A DNA stretch of 64,000 nucleotides from Chromatiaceae bacterium (GTDB taxonomy: Bacteria; Pseudomonadota; Gammaproteobacteria; Chromatiales; Chromatiaceae), in contig JACKML010000010.1 in the NCBI GenBank assembly GCA_024235415.1, positions 16,673 through 80,672 of the forward strand, read 5' to 3'. Shown in pieces: positions 26,628-34,574 of this stretch. The position numbers and the translations under genes were made by a program. The notes under the pieces are model-generated. The model saw only the letters and a list, made by a program, of their open reading frames with translations. It ran no database searches and was not told the origin of the DNA. The first letter of the stretch is position 1; the number at the start of each line of letters is the position of its first letter.

Positions 26628-28796
26628 TCAGCCGGCGTCTGCGGTCTGGTTGCACGCCACCCCGTAACGCTGGATCAACTCTTCGATGATGGCCGGATCG
26701 ATCGGCTTGATAACGAATTCGTCCATGCCGGCACGCAGGCACTGCGCACGCGTCTCCTCGGCCGCATTCGCCGTGATAGCGATGATCGGCAGGTGCCTGC
26801 CCGCCTTTTCCTGTGCCCGGAAGGCACGCGTGAAATCGATACCGTCCAACACCGGCATGCGCAGGTCGATGAACGCCAGGTCGAATTCCTGCGAGCTGGC
26901 CGCCTGCAGCGCCGCGGCACCATCCCGTACCAGCGTAACGTCACACCCGGTACGGCGTAGCAGACTGGCGATCAGCCTGGCATTCACAGTGTCGTCCTCG
27001 GCAACCAGCAGCCGTCCGGCCGTCACCGCCTCGGACGTGGCGGGCAGCGGCGGCGCTGCTTCCGCAATTTCCACCGCTTTGGTTTCTCCGGGGGCAATGA
27101 TACCGGCCATCGCGGCCCACAGCTGTGCCGCATTGACCGGCTTGAACGCACGCCGCGCGGCCGCATCCGAGATAATCGGGCTACGTCTGGGGTAGTGCAT
27201 GTAGACGATCGGCGTACCTTTGCCCAACAGCCTGCGTACCAGATTGCCGATGCGTTCCAGATCGAGACCGCGCGGCGCATCCACGACCAGCACGACCCGG
27301 CGACCATCACTGCCCGGTTGGCTCTCAAGTGCGCCGAGCTGATCGATATTGCTGACCACCTGGGCCTGCATACCGGCCGCTTCGCACACCTCGACGATCG
27401 CGGCGGCGCTCTCCTCGTTCTGTTCGAACACCAGTGCGTGCGCCCCGCGCAGCACGTTCGGCGGCAGCGGCGGGGCGAGCGCCTCCTCGATCAGCAGCGG
27501 CAGCTTGACCCAGAACACGCTGCCGTGACCCTCCTCACTGCGCACACCGATGACTCCCCCCATCAAACGGGTCAGATCGCGCGCGATGGCGGTGCCGAGA
27601 CCGGTACCCCCATAGCGCCGGGTCGACGAAGGATCCGCCTGCCAGAAGCTGTCGAATACCTTTTCGACGCGATCGGCGGGGATGCCTATGCCGGTATCGC
27701 GGATCAGGATCTCCAGATGCGACACCGCGATTTCCTCGTCGGCCGGCTGCACGCGCGCATGAACGCAGATATGCCCCTCCTCGGTGAACTTGGCCGCATT
27801 GCCGATCAGGTTGAACAGGATCTGCCGAAAGCGCAGCTCATCACCGAGGACCCGCTCCGGCACATCAGGGGCGACCCGGCAGATCAGCTCCACACCCTTG
27901 TCGAGTGCCTGGCTGCTCAATGCCCAGCAGGTCTCGTTCAGCGATTCACGAACGACAAAAGGTGCCGGCTTCAGCTCCAGTTTGCCGGCGTCGATCTTGG
28001 AGAGATCAAGGATGTCGCCGATCAGTGCCTGCAGGACATTGGCCGAGGCATTGATCGAATCCAGGTATTCGCGCTGCTCGTTATCCAGCTCGGTACGCTT
28101 GAGCAACCCGGCCATGCCGATAACACCGGACAACGGGGTACGCAGCTCATGGGTCATGTTGGCAAGGAAATCGCCGCGTGCCCTGTTCGCAGTCTCGGCC
28201 GCCTGCTTGGCCGTCTGCAGTTTGCGCAGCAAGGTGTATTCGTAGGCAGGCAGGACCACCAGGACCAGCGCCACGAACAGCACTTCCAGGGTCTGCGTCT
28301 GCCAATGCCCCAACATCGCCGCGACCACGGTGTATGCAACCAGGCTGCAGACCGAGGCCAGCAACAGGTTGGTCCTGCCGTAACGCATCCCCTGCGACAG
28401 GAACGAGACGGCATAAAGCAGATAGAAAGGCCCGGTCGCGTTGCCAGTCAGATAGATGATCAGGGTGGTGCCACTGAGGTCGGCCAGGATGCTCATGTAG
28501 GTACGGGCCCGCCACAACTGTGGCCGCCGCACGGTGCTGTACAGGATCCCCGCGTACCACACCAGGTGCACCGCAAACAGCGCGAAGTACTGGTTCCAGG
28601 TGAATCCGTAGTCGCCGAACAGGTGAGCAGTCCCGAGAACCGCCACCATCAGCGCCCAGATCGACAGGCGGATCAGCGCCGACTGAAACTCCTGCGATTC
28701 GCGGATCTCCGCAGGGACGAGGTTGTAGAGCATCAGGTCCACCACGCGCTTTGTGTGCACCGGGCGGTCAAGCCACCCTGGCGCTGTTGCTATCAT
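26628..28796 (-). CDS. Hybrid sensor histidine kinase/response regulator, RpfC-like
   Basis: A protein of about 722 residues. Five or six N-terminal helices (about 40-190) give an RpfC-like membrane sensor. A HisKA with MTHELRTPL (phosphoacceptor His about 216) follows, then HATPase_c with NLIGNAAKFT, DTGIGIP and GGTGLGTAIA. Next comes a degenerate receiver lacking an obvious Asp site (EQNEESAAAIVEVCE...), and finally an intact receiver (VAEDD, phospho-Asp in FIDLRMPVLDG). No HPt domain follows, unlike RpfC, and no rpfG/rpfF is nearby. The start is uncertain: the ATG at 28796 lies only nine bases after a TAATAT -10-like box, and an ATG at 28733 is possible. Confidence 0.88.
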   Translation of the reverse strand: MIATAPGWLDRPVHTKRVVDLMLYNLVPAEIRESQEFQSALIRLSIWALMVAVLGTAHLFGDYGFTWNQYFALFAVHLVWYAGILYSTVRRPQLWRARTYMSILADLSGTTLIIYLTGNATGPFYLLYAVSFLSQGMRYGRTNLLLASVCSLVAYTVVAAMLGHWQTQTLEVLFVALVLVVLPAYEYTLLRKLQTAKQAAETANRARGDFLANMTHELRTPLSGVIGMAGLLKRTELDNEQREYLDSINASANVLQALIGDILDLSKIDAGKLELKPAPFVVRESLNETCWALSSQALDKGVELICRVAPDVPERVLGDELRFRQILFNLIGNAAKFTEEGHICVHARVQPADEEIAVSHLEILIRDTGIGIPADRVEKVFDSFWQADPSSTRRYGGTGLGTAIARDLTRLMGGVIGVRSEEGHGSVFWVKLPLLIEEALAPPLPPNVLRGAHALVFEQNEESAAAIVEVCEAAGMQAQVVSNIDQLGALESQPGSDGRRVVLVVDAPRGLDLERIGNLVRRLLGKGTPIVYMHYPRRSPIISDAAARRAFKPVNAAQLWAAMAGIIAPGETKAVEIAEAAPPLPATSEAVTAGRLLVAEDDTVNARLIASLLRRTGCDVTLVRDGAAALQAASSQEFDLAFIDLRMPVLDGIDFTRAFRAQEKAGRHLPIIAITANAAEETRAQCLRAGMDEFVIKPIDPAIIEELIQRYGVACNQTADAG

Positions 28797-28874
28797 TGGC
28801 GCGGATATTAGCAGTCCGCCGGCCGGCGCCGGTGACACGCATCACACGCCAGTCCACGAGGGCGGATCGTTGAC

Positions 28875-29531
28875 ATGAACAAAGCCAGGCGGCAGGAGAT
28901 CTTCGAACGGTTGCGCAACGCCAATCCGCAGCCGACCACCGAACTGCACTATTCCTCAGCCTTCGAATTGCTGATCGCCGTCATCCTGTCGGCCCAGGCC
29001 ACGGACAAAGGGGTCAACAAGGCGACAGCACGGTTGTTCCCTGTGGCACACACCGCGCAGTCCATCCACGCGCTGGGCGTCGATGGCTTGAAGTCGTATA
29101 TCAGGACCATCGGCCTGTACAACAGCAAGGCGGAAAACATCATCAAGACCTGCGCGATCCTGCAACGTGACCACGGCGGCGAGGTCCCTGCCGACCGCGC
29201 CGCACTGGAGGCACTGCCCGGGGTCGGGCGCAAGACGGCCAACGTGGTCCTCAACACCGCGTTTGGCCAGCCGACGATGGCCGTCGACACCCATATCTTC
29301 CGCGTGGCAAACCGCACCGGCATTGCACCGGGCAAGACCGTGCTCGCGGTGGAAAAGCGCCTGATGCGGGTCGTGCCAAAGGAATTCCTGATCGACGCCC
29401 ACCACTGGCTGATCCTGCATGGACGCTACACCTGCATCGCCCGCAAGCCGCGCTGCGGCTCCTGCCTGATCGAGGATCTGTGCGAATACCGTGACAAGAC
29501 AGCTCACGAAACCACGGGCGAGGAGAGATAG
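28875..29531 (+). CDS. nth: Endonuclease III
   Basis: A 218-residue DNA glycosylase/AP lyase removing oxidised pyrimidines. The helix-hairpin-helix LPGVGRKTANVV contains the nucleophile K120, and D138 lies in AVDTH, the same numbering as E. coli Nth. The 4Fe-4S cluster cysteines are C187, C194, C197 and C203 (C-x6-C-x2-C-x5-C). In many relatives it is the last gene of the rnf operon; here a kinase gene on the other strand intervenes, so it must have its own promoter in the 78 bp upstream. Confidence 0.97.
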   Translation: MNKARRQEIFERLRNANPQPTTELHYSSAFELLIAVILSAQATDKGVNKATARLFPVAHTAQSIHALGVDGLKSYIRTIGLYNSKAENIIKTCAILQRDHGGEVPADRAALEALPGVGRKTANVVLNTAFGQPTMAVDTHIFRVANRTGIAPGKTVLAVEKRLMRVVPKEFLIDAHHWLILHGRYTCIARKPRCGSCLIEDLCEYRDKTAHETTGEER

Positions 29532-29642
29532 GCAGCACAGTCTCCCGGGTTTATCCTCGACAATCCCGCACATTCGACGCTACAGATGGCGGTGCCAGGT
29601 ATGGCACCATGCCTCATCGACCACGGACCCGCAGCAAGGCCT

Positions 29643-30065
29643 ATGTTCGGACACGACCGCGAGCAACTCCGGCGTTTTTTTCAGACCAGCTGGTCTCGGC
29701 GGCTTGCCGGCGAACCACTGCAACCACTGGAGCAACTGGTGGCGCAGGTAATCGAGCAGCATCCTGAATACCATGCCTATCTCACCGACCAGGACCAGTT
29801 ACAGCGGGACTTCACACCCGAACACGGGCAAACCAACCCGTGGCTGCACATGGGTATGCATATATCGCTGGGTGAGCAACTGGGTGCCGACCGTCCGGCC
29901 GGCATCCGTGACCTCTACACCCGGATAACCGCCCGTTTCGGCGACCACCATGCCGCCGAACACGCAATGATGGAGTGTCTCGGCGTGGCCCTGTGGGAGG
30001 CGCAACGCGCGCAACGGATGCCCGACGAACAGGCATACCTCGAATGCCTGAAGAAGCTGCTGTGA
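29643..30065 (+). CDS. DUF1841 family protein
   Basis: A 140-residue soluble helical protein fitting DUF1841: an N-terminal MFGHDREQLRRFF, then NPWLHMGMHISLGEQ and HAAEHAMMECLGVALWEAQR, with several His residues that could bind metal. The family is common in proteobacteria and has no assigned function. The ATG at 29643 follows AAGG. It is on the same strand as, and 186 bp before, the hvf operon, but there is no sign that they share a function. Confidence 0.8.
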   Translation: MFGHDREQLRRFFQTSWSRRLAGEPLQPLEQLVAQVIEQHPEYHAYLTDQDQLQRDFTPEHGQTNPWLHMGMHISLGEQLGADRPAGIRDLYTRITARFGDHHAAEHAMMECLGVALWEAQRAQRMPDEQAYLECLKKLL

Positions 30066-30251
30066 TGAAATATCCGCCGCCCTACCCCGGTCTATGCATC
30101 GAACCCTGGAGACGAAGCCGTCACCGGGACAAAAACGACGAATCCTTGCTGCCATGACACAAAACCAATTGCGACCAGCGCATGGCGGCAATAACAGACT
30201 GGTGACCCGAAAACGGCCCAGTTCTTTTTTACTCTCGAGGAGAAACTGAAG

Positions 30252-30713
30252 ATGTCGAAGAAAAGTCTCAAGCCTGTCGTTGCCGCTATCGGTGCCGCGT
30301 TTGCCGGTTCGATGCTCCTGGCCGGGGCCGCCGGTGCCGCCGGCAATCCCTTCGGCCTGTCCGAGCTGAACGGCGGCTACGCGCAGATCGCCGACAACAA
30401 GATGGAAGGCAAGTGTGGCGGTTCCAAGGCCGCGATGCCTGAAGGCAAGTGCGGTGGAACCAAGGCCGCGATGCCCGAAGGCAAGTGCGGCGGCTCCAAG
30501 GCCGCGATGCCCGAAGGCAAGTGCGGTGGAACCAAGGCCGCGATGCCCGAAGGCAAGTGCGGCGGCTCCAAGGCCGCGATGCCCGAAGGCAAGTGCGGTG
30601 CCGGCAAGTGCGGTGGAACCAAGGCCGCGATGCCTGAAGGCAAGTGCGGTGGTTCCAAGGCCGCGATGCCCGAAGGCAAGTGCGGTGCCGGCAAGTGCGG
30701 TGCAGCCAAGTAA
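30252..30713 (+). CDS. hvfA: HvfA-type RiPP metallophore precursor with EGKCG repeats
   Basis: A 153-residue exported peptide precursor. Residues 1-29 form a signal peptide (KKSLK then a long Ala/Gly core). After a short linker (about 30-50), eight EGKCG and two AGKCG motifs follow to the C-terminus, spaced by GG(S/T)KAAMP. All ten cysteines lie in these motifs and none elsewhere. In the HvfA/bufferin families an MNIO enzyme modifies such cysteines (oxazolone/thioamide or thiooxazole), making a periplasmic copper-binding peptide. The strong GAGGAGA ribosome site upstream suggests high expression. The maturation genes hvfB, hvfC and hvfX follow. The modification and metal are inferred from the family. 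Confidence 0.9.
   Translation: MSKKSLKPVVAAIGAAFAGSMLLAGAAGAAGNPFGLSELNGGYAQIADNKMEGKCGGSKAAMPEGKCGGTKAAMPEGKCGGSKAAMPEGKCGGTKAAMPEGKCGGSKAAMPEGKCGAGKCGGTKAAMPEGKCGGSKAAMPEGKCGAGKCGAAK
30405..30710 (+). repeat. In-frame 36-bp tandem repeats inside hvfA
   Basis: The coding DNA repeats every 36 bp (12 codons, EGKCGG(S/T)KAAMP). Ser and Thr versions alternate, with distinct nucleotide forms (GGCTCC-type and GGAACC-type), so the real copying unit looks like 72 bp. Two units carry an extra five-residue AGKCG insert. Near-identity at third positions suggests recent expansion or gene-conversion-like homogenisation. Copy number may vary between strains. Confidence 0.9.
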
Positions 30714-30736
30714 GCCTCTGATCGCTTGATGAAGGA

Positions 30737-30760
30737 CCGGCGGGCCACTTGGCCCGCCGG
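30737..30760 (+). promoter_or_regulatory. Intercistronic stem-loop between hvfA and hvfB
   Basis: A perfect ten-pair stem CCGGCGGGCC/GGCCCGCCGG with loop ACTT (arms 30737-30746 and 30751-30760), followed by CCCTTTC. The T tract is too short for a strong terminator, so it may be a leaky terminator or a 3' stabiliser. Either would leave more hvfA message than maturase message. It starts 24 bp after the hvfA stop and ends 46 bp before the hvfB ATG. Confidence 0.65.
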
Positions 30761-30806
30761 CCCTTTCAAGGGACCAGACCCGCCATCGACCAGACGGAGT
30801 CAGCCG

Positions 30807-31679
30807 ATGAAAGCAGCGACGCGGACGCACCCTCGCCATAACTACCCGGTACAGGGTGTGGGGCTTGGGTTGCGCAACGCCCTGATCGACCAGCTGCAGG
30901 CCGATCCCCCCAGCCAGGTGGACTTCTTCGAGGTCGCACCGGAAAACTGGATCAGGGTCGGCGGTGCGCGTGCCAAGGCAATGCGCCGGCTGACCGAACG
31001 CTACCCATTGGTGTGTCACGGCCTGTCACTGTCGATCGGCGGACCGGCCCCGCTCGATGATGAATTCCTGCTCGAACTCAAGGCGTTTCTCGACACCCAT
31101 CAGGCACGCGTCTACACCGAACACCTGTCCTATTGCGGCGACAGCGGACAGCTATACGACCTGATGCCGATCCCGTTCACCGCCGAGGCGGTGCACTATG
31201 TCGCCGCGCGCATCCGCCACGTCCAGGACGTACTCGAACGCCGCATCGGCATGGAAAACGTCTCGACCTATGCCGCCCCCGCGGGCGAGATGAGCGAACT
31301 CGAATTCCTCGATGCCGTGGTCAACGAGGCCGACTGCGGCTTCCACCTCGACATCAACAACATCTTCGTGAACAGCATCAATCACGGCTTCGATGCGCAC
31401 GACTACCTGGCGCGCATCCCGGCCGACCGCATCCTGTATGCGCATATCGCCGGTCACTATCGCGAGGAGGACGACCTGCGTGTCGACACCCACGGTGAAG
31501 ACGTGCTGCCCGAGGTCTGGGACCTGCTGGACGCGGCCTATGCGCAATACGGCGTGTTCCCGACGCTGCTCGAGCGTGACTTCAACATCCCGCCGTTGAG
31601 CGAATTGCTCGTCGAGGTCGACCGGATTGCGCAATATCAGGCGCGGTGGCAGGAGGACAGTGGTGCAAACGTCGCCTGA
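30807..31679 (+). CDS. hvfB: MNIO-family (DUF692) RiPP maturase, HvfB-like
   Basis: A 290-residue TIM-barrel enzyme of the multinuclear non-haem iron oxidative family (DUF692, relatives MbnB and BufB), expected to modify precursor cysteines using O2. Family marks are VGLGLR near the N-terminus, VCHGLSLSIGG (H71), YTEHLSY (E105/H106), GMENVSTY (E150/N151), FHLDINNIFVNS (D182), YAHIAGH (H213, H217) and VDTHGEDV (D227/H229), which together should supply the iron ligands. The ATG at 30807 follows GGAG. It overlaps hvfC by 17 bases. The copper-peptide role is inferred from precursor and neighbours. Confidence 0.92.
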   Translation: MKAATRTHPRHNYPVQGVGLGLRNALIDQLQADPPSQVDFFEVAPENWIRVGGARAKAMRRLTERYPLVCHGLSLSIGGPAPLDDEFLLELKAFLDTHQARVYTEHLSYCGDSGQLYDLMPIPFTAEAVHYVAARIRHVQDVLERRIGMENVSTYAAPAGEMSELEFLDAVVNEADCGFHLDINNIFVNSINHGFDAHDYLARIPADRILYAHIAGHYREEDDLRVDTHGEDVLPEVWDLLDAAYAQYGVFPTLLERDFNIPPLSELLVEVDRIAQYQARWQEDSGANVA

Positions 31680-32436
31680 ACCATCACAGCCGCATTTTCA
31701 GCGGCAACAGCTCGCGTTCACCGCGCACATCCGCGATCCGCAGTCCAACCCGCTGCCCGAGGGTATTCCGGCGCGCCGCATGGAGATCTATACCGAGATC
31801 TTCTTCAACGGTATCAACGACCTGATATCAGCCAATTTCCCGTTGTTGCACGAAATCACCGCCGAAACGCACTGGCAGGCAATGGTGCGCGATTTCATGG
31901 TCCGGCACCGCAGTGAGACACCGCTGTTCACCGAGGTCGGCCTGGAGTTCATCGACTTTCTGCAAAATGAGCGCACGGCACAGCCGCACGACTGGCCTTT
32001 TATGCTGGAGCTGGCGCACTACGAGTACGTCGAACTCGCGGTGGCCATCAGCGACGCCGAAGCCGACGGGTTCGACCCCAACGGCAACCTGGTCGACGAC
32101 TGTCCGGTTGTGGCTCCGACGGCCTGGAATCTCACCTACCGATGGCCGGTGCACCGCATCGGCCCGGCGTTTCTACCCACCCAGGCACCCACAGAGCCGA
32201 CCCACCTGGTGGTCTACCGCGACCGCCAGGATGAGGTGCATTTCCTCGAGATCAACGCCGTCACACAGCGGCTGCTGGACCTGCTGAAAGAAAACCCGCA
32301 GCTCACGGGTCTGGATGTACTCAATACCATCGCTGCAGAACTCGCCCACCAGGACCCGGCACAGCTTGTCGGGGCCGGACGCGAGCTGCTCGATGAGCTG
32401 CACCGGCGCAATGTCATCCTCGGCACACGGGTCTGA
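31663..32436 (+). CDS. hvfC: DUF2063 RiPP maturation partner, HvfC-like
   Basis: A 257-residue soluble protein. Its N-terminal half fits DUF2063 (RQQLAFTAHIRDP, then RRMEIYTEIFFNGINDLISANFP), a helical domain thought to present the precursor to the MNIO enzyme. The C-terminal half is a mixed region ending in a helical bundle, as in HvfC/BufC. The GTG at 31663 is chosen because a perfect AGGAGG lies six bases upstream; the adjacent GTG at 31660 is too close. It overlaps hvfB, indicating coupled translation of a probable heterodimer. Confidence 0.9.
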   Translation: MQTSPEPSQPHFQRQQLAFTAHIRDPQSNPLPEGIPARRMEIYTEIFFNGINDLISANFPLLHEITAETHWQAMVRDFMVRHRSETPLFTEVGLEFIDFLQNERTAQPHDWPFMLELAHYEYVELAVAISDAEADGFDPNGNLVDDCPVVAPTAWNLTYRWPVHRIGPAFLPTQAPTEPTHLVVYRDRQDEVHFLEINAVTQRLLDLLKENPQLTGLDVLNTIAAELAHQDPAQLVGAGRELLDELHRRNVILGTRV

Positions 32437-32492
32437 ACCACCCGGCGCCGGATGCGGCGCCCACGACACCAGGAACCGCCAGGGGACACACA

Positions 32493-33059
32493 ATGATTGG
32501 ACTGCTCAACCGTCTGCAAGACCTGCTCGACAGCCTGCGTGGGCTCGATTTCCTCGCACCGCTGGCGATGCGCCTGTACCTGGTACCGGTATTCTGGATG
32601 GCCGGCACGAAAAAGCTCGCCGACATCGACAGTACGATCGCCTGGTTCGGCAACCCCGACTGGGGTCTGGGCCTTCCGATGCCTGAACTGATGGCCTGGG
32701 CCGCGGCACTGACCGAGGCGGGCGGCGCGATCCTGCTGCTGATCGGTCTGGCAACGCGCTGGATCTCGATACCACTGCTGGTCACCATGGTGGTCGCTGC
32801 AGTGACCGTGCACTGGGACAAGGGCTGGGCGGCCATTGCCGAGACGCCCGAATCCGCAGAGCGCCTGACCGCGGCAAACTCCCTGCTGCAGCAACACGGC
32901 AACTACGACTGGCTGACTGCGAACGGCGAATTCGTGATCCTCAACAACGGCATCGAGTTCGCCGCGACCTACTTCATCATGCTGCTGGCGCTGTTCTTCA
33001 TCGGTGGTGGCAGGTACCTGAGCGTCGACTATTGGATCGCCCGGCGTTTTCGTGACTGA
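32493..33059 (+). CDS. hvfX: DoxX-type membrane protein, HvfX-like
   Basis: A 188-residue inner-membrane protein with four helices in the DoxX/SURF4 pattern (APLAMRLYLVPVFWMAGTKKL..., EAGGAILLLIGLATRW..., and a C-terminal LLALFFIGGGRYLSVDYW). DoxX proteins commonly end hvf/buf operons and have been named HvfX. They may handle copper or electrons during maturation, but this is not settled. It starts 56 bp after hvfC, on the same strand, with a GGCGCC-rich hairpin in the gap. It is the last gene of the operon. Confidence 0.88.
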   Translation: MIGLLNRLQDLLDSLRGLDFLAPLAMRLYLVPVFWMAGTKKLADIDSTIAWFGNPDWGLGLPMPELMAWAAALTEAGGAILLLIGLATRWISIPLLVTMVVAAVTVHWDKGWAAIAETPESAERLTAANSLLQQHGNYDWLTANGEFVILNNGIEFAATYFIMLLALFFIGGGRYLSVDYWIARRFRD

Positions 33060-33067
33060 ACACGCGG

Positions 33068-33091
33068 CTCGGCCGGACCGCCCCGGCCGAG
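33068..33091. terminator. Hairpin after hvfX, possible terminator
   Basis: A nine-pair stem CTCGGCCGG/CCGGCCGAG with a six-base loop lies nine bases after the hvfX stop, between convergent genes. There is no T tract on either strand, so it would act as a stabiliser or a Rho-assisted stop rather than a classic intrinsic terminator. Confidence 0.4.
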
Positions 33092-33116
33092 GGCGCTCAC
33101 GGGAGTCCGCCGCTGT

Positions 33117-33437
33117 TTAGCAACGCCCCTTCTTGGCCTGCCCCGGCGGACAGAAATGATCGCTTCGCTGGGAGTCCCGATAGTCATGATGCGTTTCGCT
33201 TTCGCGATGTCGCGATTCCACTTCGCGGCTGCTGTTTTTGGTCGTCACCGCAGCGCCCACTCCGCCGCCGATGGCACCACCGACAATGGCGCCTTCACGC
33301 CCGCCAAGCTCGTTTCCGATCGCCGCGCCCGCGGCACCGCCGAGGCCACCACCGATCGCCGCATCCAGTGTGGAGCTGTCGGCCAGCGTGAACGACGAGG
33401 CCAGCATCAGCCCCGCAAAAACAGAAAGGGTCTTCAT
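33117..33437 (-). CDS. Glycine-zipper exported protein (YMGG-like)
   Basis: A 106-residue protein with a signal peptide ending in LADS, then a glycine-zipper stretch (AAIGGGLGGAAGAAIGNELGG and AIVGGAIGGGVGAAV) of two helices able to pack in membranes, and a charged His/Arg/Ser-rich tail ending FCPPGQAKKGRC. It resembles outer-membrane-associated zipper proteins (YMGG/17 kDa surface antigen type). An ATG six bases upstream exists, but the one at 33437 has better spacing (eight bases) from GAGGG. Function is unknown. It is convergent with the hvf operon. Confidence 0.75.
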   Translation of the reverse strand: MKTLSVFAGLMLASSFTLADSSTLDAAIGGGLGGAAGAAIGNELGGREGAIVGGAIGGGVGAAVTTKNSSREVESRHRESETHHDYRDSQRSDHFCPPGQAKKGRC

Positions 33438-33584
33438 CGTCATCGCCCTCGAGCGTGGATTTGTGTCAATGCAGCTCAGTATCGGCGCGCGGGCGCAGGG
33501 CTGGAGTGATGGCGGTCACAGTGTCGCGGACTGCCACGCCGCGCACGACACCGGCAACCGGCATTCCCGAACCCGTATGGCGGG

Positions 33585-33609
33585 CAAAACAAACCCCGCC
33601 GCAGCGGGG
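33585..33609 (-). terminator. Intrinsic terminator downstream of the PEP-CTERM remnant
   Basis: On the minus strand the stem CCCCGC/GCGGGG (arms at 33604-33609 and 33594-33599) with loop TGCG is followed by TTTGTTTT. It lies 25 bp after the stop of the PEP-CTERM fragment and implies that the fragment is the 3' end of a once-complete gene. Confidence 0.75.
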
Positions 33610-33633
33610 TGCACGGTAGCGTTTGGGAACGAC

Positions 33634-33843
33634 CTACGCCACTCTGGCGCACTGTCTGCGGCGCCGGTAGCCGAGCCCGGCCAGCCCGAACATCAGCAAC
33701 GCGGTGGTCGCCGGTTCCGGTACATGCCACACGCCATCGGTTCCCGCGTCGTTTGGCATCTGCGAGGCGAACGACTGGATGGTCCAGTTGCCGTTGGCGA
33801 ACGACGTGAAAGTGAACCTGAACAGATCACTGTCGGCGACCAC
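33634..33843 (-). pseudogene. PEP-CTERM protein, C-terminal remnant
   Basis: A 69-residue frame ending with a textbook PEP-CTERM sorting signal: VPEPATT, a hydrophobic helix and GYRRRRQ. The upstream part of the same frame is interrupted by a TGA five codons before the GTG at 33843 and carries no signal peptide. Beyond that stop the frame still reads like protein (PTLIAFHEVAA) for a short way before another stop. An exosortase substrate gene has probably lost its N-terminal region. A short intact gene is less likely. Confidence 0.6.
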
Positions 33844-33938
33844 ATTCGTGCACGATCAGGCGGCGACCTCGTGAAACGCGATCAGCGTTGGCAATTGGCG
33901 TACCTCATTGCGAATGGGTTATACACGCGATGACGGCG

Positions 33939-34574
33939 TCAGCGCCCGGCACCCTCAACATAGTCCGCCATTTGATCGGCAAAAGGCGTACCCAGCGCCC
34001 GCAAACCCTGCACCACCCCTTCGCGATCCTGACCAGAGCGGTTCTGGCTGACCTTCCACTTGGCTTCCAGTCTCGCTATGTCGATCTCGAGGCCAACGAT
34101 GGCGCCGAGCATCTTTTCCGTGAACCCGGTGGGCGCATCGCCAACTGACCAGGGATGAGGAAACGCCGATTCCTGACGGCGCGTGAGCCGGTCCACATGC
34201 GCCTTCAGCCTATCGGGATCCTCAACCACCTGGATAGCGCCATAGACGTGGACGGCGACATAGTTCCATGTCGGCACCACCCTGCCGCCGTCCTGCTTCG
34301 AGGGGTACCAGGACGGAGTAATGTAGGCGTTGGCCCCCTGGAATATCACCAGCGCCTGCAGTTCCCCGGACACCTCGCGCCACACCGGATTCGCCCTCGC
34401 CACATGCCCGACGAGCCTGCCGTAAGGTCCCGCGTCTGCTACCAGCTCAAATGGAATGTGGTTTGCCGACAATCCGGCCGGCCCGACCGTCACGAGCGAA
34501 CCCAGCGGATGCGCCACGATCAGCGCCTGGATCGCCGCGATCTCAGATTGCTCGAAGTGCTTGGGGACGTACAC
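33939..34574 (-). CDS. FMN-binding negative transcriptional regulator, PaiB family
   Basis: A 211-residue split-barrel flavoprotein. Family marks are MYVPKHF at the start, LGSLVTVGPAGLSANHIPF, ARANPVWRE, FQGANAYITPSWYPSK and VPTWNYVAVHVYG. PaiB represses sporulation and protease genes in Bacillus; in proteobacteria the role is uncertain and may be oxidoreductase-like. The GTG at 34574 gives the conserved MYVP start with AGGAG upstream (spacing about 11). No paiA acetyltransferase is adjacent. The 220 bp upstream contain nothing recognisable. Confidence 0.88.
   Translation of the reverse strand: MYVPKHFEQSEIAAIQALIVAHPLGSLVTVGPAGLSANHIPFELVADAGPYGRLVGHVARANPVWREVSGELQALVIFQGANAYITPSWYPSKQDGGRVVPTWNYVAVHVYGAIQVVEDPDRLKAHVDRLTRRQESAFPHPWSVGDAPTGFTEKMLGAIVGLEIDIARLEAKWKVSQNRSGQDREGVVQGLRALGTPFADQMADYVEGAGR

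Noticed and set aside
27195..28811. 538-codon plus-strand frame opposite the hybrid kinase
   Set aside because: It is His/Gln/Arg-rich antisense of a GC-rich gene; the kinase motifs are on the minus strand.
30415..30729. Second plus-strand frame with RPRCPKASA repeats inside hvfA
   Set aside because: It is another frame of the same tandem repeat without its own start signals.
30377..30769. Minus-strand open frame of repeated PHLPSGIAAL units opposite hvfA
   Set aside because: It is the antisense reading of the 36-bp hvfA repeats; such frames stay open by repetition. There is no ribosome site, and the plus-strand frame has signal peptide, motifs and operon context.
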